DNA of 8,929 bases, taken from contig JASHQT010000547.1 in assembly GCA_030039005.1 (NCBI GenBank), positions 1 through 8,929 of the forward strand, in the 5' to 3' direction. Shown here piece by piece: positions 1-6,679 of the stretch. Each line of letters begins with the position of its first letter. Position 1 is the first letter of the stretch. Both the position numbers and the translations under genes were made by a program. Origin of the DNA: Bryobacteraceae bacterium (lineage in GTDB: Bacteria > Acidobacteriota > Terriglobia > Bryobacterales > Bryobacteraceae). The notes under the pieces were generated by a model, which saw only the letters and a list, made by a program, of their open reading frames with translations, was not told where the DNA came from and searched no databases.

Positions 1-56
1 AGGCAGCTTCGCTGCACACGATCCATCTGAGGGCGAAGGGTGTCGCTAGGGGTCAC
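1..56 (-). CDS. actF: ActF, ACIII quinone-binding membrane subunit 2 (N-terminal fragment, cut by window edge)
   Basis: Only 18 codons are inside the window, reading M-TPSDTLRPQMDRVQRSCL. The start chosen is a GTG (54-56) that overlaps the actE stop codon (GTGA). It has an AGGAG Shine-Dalgarno 7 bases upstream at 64-68. An in-frame ATG at 24-26 is a possible later start but lacks as good a ribosome-binding site. The identity rests mainly on position, since actF follows actE in canonical act operons. The short N-terminus also fits, because ActF proteins have a brief cytoplasmic stretch with an 'RVQR/RLQR'-like motif just before the first membrane helix (family recollection). ActF is an NrfD-like polytopic protein related to ActC. 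The rest of the gene is off the left end, so nothing can be said of its helices. Confidence 0.72.
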   Translation of the reverse strand, partial: MTPSDTLRPQMDRVQRSC

Positions 57-727
57 TGATTGGCTCCTGTTTGTGCGTAACCCGCGGGCACGCCGGTGCT
101 CTCCCCCGCGGTGCGCGGCGGCGGCTCGACGGGCAAATTCTGCTGCTGGGCGGCGGGCACATCGTTCAAGCTGGCCGATTCGCTCAATTGCAAGGCGCGA
201 ATATAGGCGACAATGCGCCAGCGGTCGTCCGGCTCGACGCGGGAGGCGTAGCTGGTCATGGCGCCGAATCCATTGGTGATCACGTCAAAGAAATGGCCGA
301 CCGGAGCGTGCACCAGGCGGTCGGAATAATACGACGGCGGCTGGCGGAAGCCGCGCATCACCACCATTCCGTTGCCATCGCCCAGACGCCCGTGGCAAGG
401 CGTGCAGTAAATGTTGAAGCGCTGCTGGCCGCGCTCGATGTCGTCCTTGGAAATCGGAATCGGAAACATGTCGACGTCTTCGCCAGCGATTTTGCCGGTG
501 TAGCGGGCTTCGTCGATCTGGAGATGGCCGCGCGCGACGGTCCCGGCCACCATGGGACGAGCCGAGCGGCCATCGGAAAAGAAGTCGGTTTGGGCCTCGG
601 GATTGTAGCGCGGCTCCTCATGCATATCCTGGCGGCAGGCGGCGAGAGCCAGGAACGCCAGCGTCCCGGCGCTGAGCAGAAGTGTGCGGCCGAATTGGTT
701 TGTCACTAATTGGCGTTTGAAGGTCAT
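53..727 (-). CDS. actE: ActE, ACIII monohaem cytochrome c lipoprotein
   Basis: This 224-residue protein is the monohaem c-type cytochrome subunit of Alternative Complex III, outside the cytoplasmic membrane. Residues 14-30 form a hydrophobic signal sequence ending in a lipobox (LAAC), so Cys31 should be lipid-modified after cleavage. The single haem motif is CTPCH at 108-112. Met157, in a GFGAM context, is the likely distal ligand, which is typical of class I cytochrome c. The last ~35 residues are rich in Pro, Gln and Ala and look disordered. The start overlaps the actD stop as ATGA (724-727), a translationally coupled arrangement, and no strong ribosome-binding site stands directly before it. 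In the complex it should pass electrons from the iron-sulfur/haem chain to a periplasmic carrier or to the oxidase. Recognition of the family is secure from sequence plus operon position. Confidence 0.93.
   Translation of the reverse strand: MTFKRQLVTNQFGRTLLLSAGTLAFLALAACRQDMHEEPRYNPEAQTDFFSDGRSARPMVAGTVARGHLQIDEARYTGKIAGEDVDMFPIPISKDDIERGQQRFNIYCTPCHGRLGDGNGMVVMRGFRQPPSYYSDRLVHAPVGHFFDVITNGFGAMTSYASRVEPDDRWRIVAYIRALQLSESASLNDVPAAQQQNLPVEPPPRTAGESTGVPAGYAQTGANQ
64..68 (-). promoter_or_regulatory. Shine-Dalgarno for actF (decides GTG start)
   Basis: AGGAG on the minus strand lies inside the last codons of actE, 7 bases before the GTG at 56. It supports the GTG rather than the downstream in-frame ATG at 26 as the actF start, and it supports translational coupling with actE. 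Confidence 0.6.
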
Positions 728-1278
728 TTTTGAACTTCGGCCACCTCTTCCGGATTCAAGCCTTCCAGGAACGCGCGCGTGGCCGCGGCGTCAAACTTGG
801 GGTCGGAAGCTTCGATGCACAGATAGAAGCGGTCCACCGAAGCATGCTGGGAAAAACTCTCGACGTTGAAGACGGGATGATAAGGCTGCGGCAGTTTGTT
901 GAGCGCCAGCATTCCGATTACAGAGCTCAGAGCAGCCAGCAGGACGGTGCATTCGAACGTGATGGGGATGTAGGCCGGCCAGCTATCGAAGGGCCTTCCT
1001 CCGACGTTGTGCGGGTAAGCCACCACGGTGATCCACCACAGCAACATGAATCCCCCGACGCAGCCGCACAGGCCGAACAGCAAAACGATGGGCGCGACCC
1101 AATTGTGGCGGAATCCGACCGCGTCGGCCAGGCCCTCAATGGGCATGGGCGAATAGGCGTCCATATTGCGATATCCCGCGGCATAGGCGCGATTGGCCGC
1201 GTCCAGAACCTCTTCCGGCTCGCGGAACTGCGCCATGATTCCGTAAAGTCCATGCCGATCCCAGAATGTTTCGCTCAT
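724..1278 (-). CDS. actD: ActD, ACIII DUF3341 membrane subunit
   Basis: This 184-residue protein has the DUF3341 pattern. A soluble N-terminal domain (about 1-58, with GIMAQFREPEEVLDAA and YRNMDAYSPMPIEGL) is followed by two hydrophobic helices at about 61-87 and 101-126, then a soluble C-terminal tail. In solved ACIII structures ActD is a peripheral two-helix subunit without cofactors, packed against ActC/ActF. Its function is structural or unclear. It has no cofactor-binding motif here, as expected. The ATG at 1278 is preceded by GGGGTGG at 1286-1292 with 7-base spacing. That ribosome-binding site is part of the downstream copy (in the direction of transcription) of a 22-bp tandem repeat in the actC-actD gap. 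The stop overlaps the actE start by 4 bp. Confidence 0.93.
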   Translation of the reverse strand: MSETFWDRHGLYGIMAQFREPEEVLDAANRAYAAGYRNMDAYSPMPIEGLADAVGFRHNWVAPIVLLFGLCGCVGGFMLLWWITVVAYPHNVGGRPFDSWPAYIPITFECTVLLAALSSVIGMLALNKLPQPYHPVFNVESFSQHASVDRFYLCIEASDPKFDAAATRAFLEGLNPEEVAEVQK

Positions 1279-1282
1279 GATC

Positions 1283-1329
1283 TATCCACCCCGCTCATGG
1301 CTGCATTTATCCACCCCGCTCATGGCTGC
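1283..1329. repeat. 22-bp perfect tandem direct repeat in actC-actD gap
   Basis: Two identical 22-bp copies lie at 1283-1304 and 1308-1329, a period of 25 bp with a 3-bp spacer. On the minus strand the core is CATGAGCGGGGTGGATA. Each copy holds an ATG and a GGGGTGG Shine-Dalgarno-like run. The copy at 1283-1304 supplies the actD ribosome-binding site. The repeats fill nearly all of the 52-bp gap between the actC stop (1331-1333) and the actD start (1278). The gap is unusual in an operon whose other late junctions overlap. The upstream ATG (1321-1323) opens a 13-codon frame ending 3 bases before actD. The second (1296-1298) opens a 7-codon frame ending in a TGA that overlaps the actD ATG. Confidence 0.95.
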
Positions 1330-1330
1330 T

Positions 1331-2776
1331 CTAGTCTCCCTGCGCCGGCCGCGGCGACAGTTGATCGTCATCCAGTACATGGGGCGCGAGGTGATGCAAG
1401 ACCTCGCGGACCTCGAAAATCGAGATGGAAGGCAGGAAGCGAACGAACAGGGCCATCAACACCAGAAAGAAACCGATGGTACCGATCAGAACGGCCCAAT
1501 CCCACTGCGTTGGATAGTACATGCCCCAAGAGGACGGGACGAAGTCGCGGGACAAACTGATGATGACGATTACGAAACGCTCCAGCCACATCCCGACATT
1601 GACGACGAGGGCAACCACGAACAACCGCGGGATATTCTGGCGCACTCTTCTGGACCACAGCGACTGCGGAATGAGGATATTGCAAAGAATCAGAGTCCAG
1701 AATTCGTACTTGTAAGGGCCAGTTGTACGGTTTATGTACATGAACATCTCATGCGGATTGCCGCTGTACCAGGACATGAAGGCTTCCATCATGTAGCCGT
1801 AGGCGACGATCAACCCGGTGCCGAGCATGAGTTTCGCGCAAGCGTCCAGGTGGCGTGTGGTAATGAGATCTTCCAGGTGAAACCACTTGCGGGTGGGAAT
1901 AGCCAGCGTCACCACCATCGCGAAACCGGAATAAATGGCGCCGGCGACAAAGTAAGGCGGGAAGATGGTGGTGTGCCAGCCGGGCAGGAGGCTGATGGCA
2001 AAGTCGAAGCTGACCACGGTGTGGACCGAGACCACCAGGGGCGTCGCGAGGCCGCCTAACAGCAGGTAGGCCATTTGGTACTTGGCCCAATGCTTGGCCG
2101 ATCCCCGCCAACCCATACCGAGCATGCCGAAAGTGATTTTCTGCCAATGGTGCTTGGCACGGTCGCGCATGGTAGCAAAATCGGGAATCAAGCCGACGAA
2201 CCAGAAAATCAGCGAGACGGTTAGATACGTGGAGACCGCAAAAACGTCCCAGATTAGCGGACTGCGCGGCTGAGGCCATAACCACATCGAACTGGGGTAA
2301 GGAAGCAGCCAGTAGGCTAGCCACGGCCGGCCCAGGTGCAGGATGGGGAACATGCCCGCTTGGGCGACAGCGAACAGCGTCATGGCTTCCGAGAATCGAT
2401 TGATGGATGTGCGCCAATCCTGTTTGAGCAGCAGCAAAATGGCCGAAATGAGCGTGCCGGCGTGGCCGATACCGATCCACCATACGAAGTTGACAATGGC
2501 GAAGCCCCACGCCACCGGGATCATGATGCCCCAGACTCCGACGCCCTTGTAGAACAGCCAGAACCCTCCCGCGAGCAGGCCTTGCATGGCCACGAAGGCT
2601 ATGAACAGGCTGATCCACCATTGTTTCGGGGTGGTCTCGATGGGCTTGAAGACGACACCCGCGATCTTGTCGGTGACGGTGGCGTTGTTGAATCCCGGAG
2701 CGATGATCTTATCCGGGCCGGGGTCGATGACTTTAGTCTCGAAGGGCTCGAGTTCTTCGGTATTGAGGTTAGGCAT
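1331..2776 (-). CDS. actC: ActC, ACIII NrfD-type quinol-binding membrane subunit 1
   Basis: This 481-residue polytopic membrane protein of the NrfD/PsrC family is the quinol-oxidising subunit of Alternative Complex III. After a soluble N-terminus of about 50 residues I count about ten hydrophobic segments, including approximately 52-76, 82-102, 104-118, 180-200, 235-256, 272-293, 316-337, 386-408 and 425-449. Characteristic stretches include WWIGIGHAGTLISAILLL (99-116) and HLGRPWLAYWLLPYP (147-161). The start is the ATG at 2776 (MPNLNTEEL). It overlaps the actB stop by 8 bp and has GGAG at 2784-2787, 7 bases upstream. A longer reading from 2836 would add 20 residues that lie wholly within actB and lack family character. 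It is paired with ActF, a second NrfD-like subunit, and sits against the iron-sulfur domain of ActB. Confidence 0.95.
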   Translation of the reverse strand: MPNLNTEELEPFETKVIDPGPDKIIAPGFNNATVTDKIAGVVFKPIETTPKQWWISLFIAFVAMQGLLAGGFWLFYKGVGVWGIMIPVAWGFAIVNFVWWIGIGHAGTLISAILLLLKQDWRTSINRFSEAMTLFAVAQAGMFPILHLGRPWLAYWLLPYPSSMWLWPQPRSPLIWDVFAVSTYLTVSLIFWFVGLIPDFATMRDRAKHHWQKITFGMLGMGWRGSAKHWAKYQMAYLLLGGLATPLVVSVHTVVSFDFAISLLPGWHTTIFPPYFVAGAIYSGFAMVVTLAIPTRKWFHLEDLITTRHLDACAKLMLGTGLIVAYGYMMEAFMSWYSGNPHEMFMYINRTTGPYKYEFWTLILCNILIPQSLWSRRVRQNIPRLFVVALVVNVGMWLERFVIVIISLSRDFVPSSWGMYYPTQWDWAVLIGTIGFFLVLMALFVRFLPSISIFEVREVLHHLAPHVLDDDQLSPRPAQGD

Positions 2777-5700
2777 TACCGATCTCCGGGTTGGGGTTGC
2801 GCAAGCGCCCCAGATAAGTGGTGCGCGGACGGACATCCAGGTCCTCGAGCAGACTGTAGTTGCGGGCTTGCGCCTTGAGCTGAGCCACGCGGCTCTTGGA
2901 ATCGTTAATGTCGCCGAATACGATCGCCTGCGTGGGACAGGCTTGCGCGCACGCCGGCGTCACTTCGCCGTCGGCGATGCGCCGGTTTTGCTTTTCGGTG
3001 TCGATCTTGGCGGCGGCGATGCGCTGGATGCAGTACGTGCATTTTTCCATGACACCGCGGCTGCGGACGGTGACGTTGGGATTGCGCACGCCGTAGAGGC
3101 TTTCCGTGTTCCAATCCGAGTACAGCAGGAAATTGAAGCGCCGCACTTTATAGGGGCAGTTGTTGGAACAATAACGCGTGCCGACACAGCGGTTATAGAC
3201 CATTTGATTCAGGCCGTCGGCGCTGTGGACGGTGGCGGCAACGGGGCAGACCAATTCGCACGGCGCATTCTCACACTGCATGCACGGCACGGGCTGATAG
3301 TAAAGCTCGGGATTGTCCCAGTCGCCCTTGAAATAACGGTCCACGCGGATCCAGTTCATGTGACGGCCGCGGTTGACTTCGACCTTGCCGACCACCGCGA
3401 TGTTGTTCTCCGCCTGACAGGCAGCCATACAGGAAGCGCAGCCGACACAGGCGTTGAGGTCGATGCTCATGCCCCACTTGTAGCCTTGATAGCGATAATC
3501 CGGATACAGGGTGAGCTTGTCGGAAAGCGGCTGGTCGTCATGCTTTTGATCCACCCACTGCGGCTGGTTCTTATATTCCTCCAGAGTGGCGATCCGGACC
3601 GGCTCGCTCTCTTCCATGGTCTGGGTGTGCTGGGTAGTGGCGAAGATGTGTCCGCTGCCGACTTTTCTAAACTCAAGACCCGAGTCGTTCCAGGGCGCCG
3701 ACGAAGTGCGAACCAAATAGGCGTTGAAACCGACTTCGTTGCCCACATGGCCGGCGGCGGTTCGGCCGAAGCCCAGATGAATGGTGGCGCTGTTGTTGGC
3801 GTGGCCGGGCATGATCCAGATGGGCCCGGTGATCTTGCGGCCTTGATAGGTCAGCTCGACGATGTCGCCGATGTTGACGTTTTTCTCCTGGGACGTTTTG
3901 GGGCTGATCCAGACGGCGTTGTCCCAGGTCAACTTGTTTTGGGGCTTGGGCAGTTCCTGGAGCCAGCCGTTATTGGAATACGATCCGTCCCAGATGGTGG
4001 GATCGAGACGGAACATGATTTCCATTTCCTGCACTGGCTTGGGTTGCGGCGCGGGAGGCATTTTCGCGGTGACGTTCACCGCGGGCACCAGCGTGTTGGG
4101 AACCACACCGTCGTTCAGCGCTTGCTGCCAGAAGATGTCGAAGTTGGGAACCTTAACTTGAGCCTGCCAATATTCCTGGACCAGCTCATGATCGGTTTTG
4201 TCCGGATTCCCGGCGAGCGTGGCGACGACTTCGAGAGCCGTTTTGCCGCCGTAAAGCGGAGCGATGAGCGGCTGGATGAAACTGACGGTGCCATCGAACG
4301 CGCGAACGTCGCCCCAGGACTCCAGATAATGCGCTTCGGGAACTACCCAGGAGCACTGGCGGGCGGTTTCGTCGGGATACATGCCGAGATAGGCCTTCCA
4401 CGGGACTTTCCTCAGTGCGCCGGCGAAATCCAGATCCACGGGAGCGCTGTAGACCGGGTTGCCTCCAAAGATGAAGAGCGATTCCACGTGCCCCGCGTTC
4501 ATGTCGGAGACAAGCTGGCGAAGCGAATCCTCCTGATCGATGGGATTGCCCTCGATGGAATCGGTATAGCTGATGGTTTTGCCGACATTGCCGAGTGCGG
4601 CATTCATGGCATGAGCGAGCGCGTGAACGGCAGGCGGTTGATAATCGCCCGCCACCACCAGACACGCGCCTTTGTGGGCTTGCAAGTCGCGCGCGATGAC
4701 GGCGATCTCTTTGTACTTGCCGCTGGATTGGCCACCGGCGCCCAACGCCGCGGCCAGATCCCAAGCCCAGGTTTCGATTTCGCTCGGCGGCAGTACGAAG
4801 AGATGGTCGGCCATACTGGCGGTGGGGCAAGGCGCCGACTCGACCATATACAGACGGTTCAGCGTGGTTTCGGCAGGCGGCTTACCTTCGGCCTGCACCT
4901 GCGGAGGCAGAACGACGAGGCCGCGATTATCCGTCATGTACTGTGAGGACTGATTGGTGCGCGCCGGAATGGGGCCGGCCTGATAGCCTTCCTGCCAATC
5001 TTCCTTGGGCTGCGGCGTGTGCGTGACGTTGGTCATCACACGGCGCTTGTCGGCGAACTGGCGCGCGTGGCGAAGATTTCCGGGGCCGCAAGCCAGAAAA
5101 TCGGCGTCGATGGACACGACCACATCGGCCTGGCTGAAGTTGTGAATCGTGTTCACCGGCCGCCCAAAGGCCAGCATCGCGCCCTGGTAAGCGGCATGGC
5201 GCCCGCCGACTTCGTATTGATGCCACTTGGCGCCGGGAATATCTTTCAACACGGCGTTGATCTGCGCCGTGAGCGTGGGCGACACAACCGTCTCGGTGAG
5301 GATACGCAAACCCGCGCCGTTGATCTTGCCCTGCTCTCTCCGTTCGGCGACCGCGCTCTGGAACGAGACCCAGGAGTCGATGAATCCGTTCTTGGTCACC
5401 GTTTGGGTGCGGTCGGGATCGTACATCGTCAGGATGGAGGCCTGGTGGAAGAAGTCGGTAGAGCCCAGGCTGCCGGGATGGTCGGGATTGCCCTCGATCT
5501 TCGTCGGCCGGCCGAGATGACTGGTGACGATCAGCCCGGTGCCGACGCCGCCCATCTGCATCGCGGTCGCGTAATACAGGGGAACGCCAGGGATAAACTC
5601 CTCGGGTTGGCGGACGTAGGGGACGATGGTTTCCTTGGGCAGCTTGGTGCACGCGGTGACGCCGCCGAAAGCGAGCGAAGCCGCAGCCAGCTTGAGAAAA

Positions 5701-5879
5701 TTGCGGCGGCTGGCGGGGTCCAGCCAATTCGGCGTGCGATCGACGAATTCGTCTTCGACGTACGCTTGAAACTCTTTGGTCTCAGCTACCTCTTCCAGGC
5801 TCTTCCAGTAGCGGGGCCCTGTGGCGGATTCCATCCGAGCCCGAATCTTCTCTAGATCAAGCGCGGGTCTATCGTTCAT
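2769..5879 (-). CDS. actB: ActB, ACIII molybdopterin-like/iron-sulfur fusion subunit with Tat signal
   Basis: This 1036-residue protein is the large electron-transfer subunit of Alternative Complex III. Residues 1-55 are the conserved N-terminal extension. A Tat motif SRRNFLK (57-63) is followed by a hydrophobic stretch and a lipobox-like VTAC ending at Cys77, so it may be a Tat-exported lipoprotein. About 85-760 resembles a molybdopterin oxidoreductase catalytic chain but shows no N-terminal Fe-S Cys cluster. This fits the family, where the domain carries no molybdenum cofactor. About 800-1000 is a ferredoxin-type domain with 15 motif cysteines: 811/814/817/821, 866/869/874/878, 898/904/908 and 947/950/977/981. 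The third set has only three (CVGTRYCSNNC, Thr901 where a fourth Cys would be), consistent with three [4Fe-4S] and one [3Fe-4S]. Its start is 28 bp after actA, with a weak GGTGA before the ATG. Its stop overlaps actC. Confidence 0.96.
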   Translation of the reverse strand: MNDRPALDLEKIRARMESATGPRYWKSLEEVAETKEFQAYVEDEFVDRTPNWLDPASRRNFLKLAAASLAFGGVTACTKLPKETIVPYVRQPEEFIPGVPLYYATAMQMGGVGTGLIVTSHLGRPTKIEGNPDHPGSLGSTDFFHQASILTMYDPDRTQTVTKNGFIDSWVSFQSAVAERREQGKINGAGLRILTETVVSPTLTAQINAVLKDIPGAKWHQYEVGGRHAAYQGAMLAFGRPVNTIHNFSQADVVVSIDADFLACGPGNLRHARQFADKRRVMTNVTHTPQPKEDWQEGYQAGPIPARTNQSSQYMTDNRGLVVLPPQVQAEGKPPAETTLNRLYMVESAPCPTASMADHLFVLPPSEIETWAWDLAAALGAGGQSSGKYKEIAVIARDLQAHKGACLVVAGDYQPPAVHALAHAMNAALGNVGKTISYTDSIEGNPIDQEDSLRQLVSDMNAGHVESLFIFGGNPVYSAPVDLDFAGALRKVPWKAYLGMYPDETARQCSWVVPEAHYLESWGDVRAFDGTVSFIQPLIAPLYGGKTALEVVATLAGNPDKTDHELVQEYWQAQVKVPNFDIFWQQALNDGVVPNTLVPAVNVTAKMPPAPQPKPVQEMEIMFRLDPTIWDGSYSNNGWLQELPKPQNKLTWDNAVWISPKTSQEKNVNIGDIVELTYQGRKITGPIWIMPGHANNSATIHLGFGRTAAGHVGNEVGFNAYLVRTSSAPWNDSGLEFRKVGSGHIFATTQHTQTMEESEPVRIATLEEYKNQPQWVDQKHDDQPLSDKLTLYPDYRYQGYKWGMSIDLNACVGCASCMAACQAENNIAVVGKVEVNRGRHMNWIRVDRYFKGDWDNPELYYQPVPCMQCENAPCELVCPVAATVHSADGLNQMVYNRCVGTRYCSNNCPYKVRRFNFLLYSDWNTESLYGVRNPNVTVRSRGVMEKCTYCIQRIAAAKIDTEKQNRRIADGEVTPACAQACPTQAIVFGDINDSKSRVAQLKAQARNYSLLEDLDVRPRTTYLGRLRNPNPEIGNA

Positions 5880-5907
5880 CGGTGTAGATCACCATGGGAG
5901 CAAATCA

Positions 5908-6558
5908 TCATCGGTGGCAAGTGTAGCAGTCGGTCAAACTTTGAATGTGGTATTCGGAAACGAGCTTGCGGCCCAGCGCTTCCTGGTCGGCCGGCGGCTC
6001 ATAGGCCATGTTAAACACCTGATCGCGAGGGCGCACGTACTTCTCGGGATTGCGGTGACAGTTGACGCACCAATTCATGTAGAGCGTGTTTTCCTTGTAC
6101 ATCAGGGGCATCTGGTCCACGCGGCCATGGCAGGTGGCGCATCCGACGCCCTTGTTGATATGGATGCTGTGATTAAAGTATACGAAATCAGGCAGGGCGT
6201 TGACGCGGGTCCAAACCAGCGACTCGCCGGTGCGAAAACTGGCGCGAACCGGCTCCAGCATTTCGGCGTTGGTCCAGAGCTGCGAGTGGCAGCTCATGCA
6301 GATCTCGGTGGCCGGAAGACCGGCGAACGACGACGTCTCCACCGAGGTATGGCAGTACCGGCAATCGATTCCATCGTCGGAGACATGGTGCTTGTGGCTG
6401 AACGGCACGGGCTGCTGTTTGACTACCCGCACGTCCGTGATGTAGTGACCACGGTCCATCGTGTAGGCAAAGGCAATAAGCGCACCAAGGCCGAGAACGA
6501 CGACCGTGATGCTGATTTTCGAAAGGCTGTTCGCGCTACGGTGGAAGAGCTGGGCCAT
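5908..6558 (-). CDS. actA: ActA, ACIII membrane-anchored pentahaem cytochrome c
   Basis: This 216-residue multihaem cytochrome c is the first gene of the act operon. It has five CxxCH motifs at 66-70, 87-91, 140-144, 164-168 and 211-215. The last one is followed only by a final Arg. One uncleaved-looking hydrophobic helix at about 14-33 would anchor the haem domain to the outer face of the membrane. Extra histidines such as FSHKHH (53-58) and FNHSIHI (128-134) are likely distal haem ligands. I chose the ATG at 6558 (MAQLFHRSAN, the usual N-terminus of the family as I recall it). It has AGGA at 6568-6571, 9 bases upstream. An in-frame ATG at 6585 would add nine residues but has no ribosome-binding site. 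In the complex this subunit links the ActB clusters to the acceptor. Confidence 0.94.
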   Translation of the reverse strand: MAQLFHRSANSLSKISITVVVLGLGALIAFAYTMDRGHYITDVRVVKQQPVPFSHKHHVSDDGIDCRYCHTSVETSSFAGLPATEICMSCHSQLWTNAEMLEPVRASFRTGESLVWTRVNALPDFVYFNHSIHINKGVGCATCHGRVDQMPLMYKENTLYMNWCVNCHRNPEKYVRPRDQVFNMAYEPPADQEALGRKLVSEYHIQSLTDCYTCHR

Positions 6559-6618
6559 CCAGTTGGGTCCTGTATGACCCACCATGGTAAATCAAATTGC
6601 GCTAGAAGTGCAAAAAAT

Positions 6619-6648
6619 ATTTTATGGCGAGTTTTGCTGTAATCTGTA
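6619..6648 (-). promoter_or_regulatory. Candidate act operon promoter (weak sigma70-like)
   Basis: On the minus strand a TAAAAT -10-like hexamer (6619-6624) lies 18 bp downstream of a poor TACAGA -35-like hexamer (6643-6648), in the most AT-rich stretch between the sigma-factor gene and actA. It would give a leader of roughly 55-60 bases before the actA ATG at 6558. The -35 match is weak, so this is a placement guess. Read-through from the upstream sigma-factor gene is an alternative. Confidence 0.25.
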
Positions 6649-6655
6649 TTACTGC
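6636..6655. repeat. Imperfect 20-bp inverted repeat upstream of actA
   Basis: On the minus strand this reads GCAGTAAT-ACAG-ATTACAGC. The 8-bp arms pair at 7 of 8 positions, around a 4-base centre. It covers the -35 side of the candidate act promoter, so it could be an operator, but it is short. It may equally be chance in an AT-rich gap. It is followed by only AAAA on the minus strand, so it is not a convincing terminator of the sigma-factor gene. Confidence 0.3.
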
Positions 6656-6679
6656 TGTAGAAACATCCAGGGTTATCGA

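Noticed and set aside
1283..1329. Possible CRISPR or insertion-sequence end
   Set aside because: Only two copies with a 3-bp spacer, and no terminal inverted repeats, transposase or cas genes nearby.
730..2059. Long plus-strand frames (730-1560, 1277-2059) opposite actD/actC
   Set aside because: Antisense shadows rich in His, Arg, Asp and Gln, the usual product of reading GC-rich membrane-protein genes backwards. They have no domain or ribosome-binding site.
2777..2836. Upstream ATG extension of actC by 20 residues
   Set aside because: Lies wholly within actB. The ATG at 2776 has a GGAG at proper spacing and begins the family-like N-terminus.
2586..4946. 786-codon open frame on the plus strand opposite actB/actC
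   Set aside because: It lies fully antisense to the clearly recognised actB and actC, has low-complexity GC-driven composition and no recognisable domain. It is a codon-bias shadow.
2769..5879. ActB as an active molybdenum enzyme (formate dehydrogenase, polysulfide or nitrate reductase type)
   Set aside because: No N-terminal Fe-S Cys set is seen, and the act context with ActA, ActD and ActE identifies the ACIII subunit, whose molybdopterin-like domain is known to be cofactor-free.
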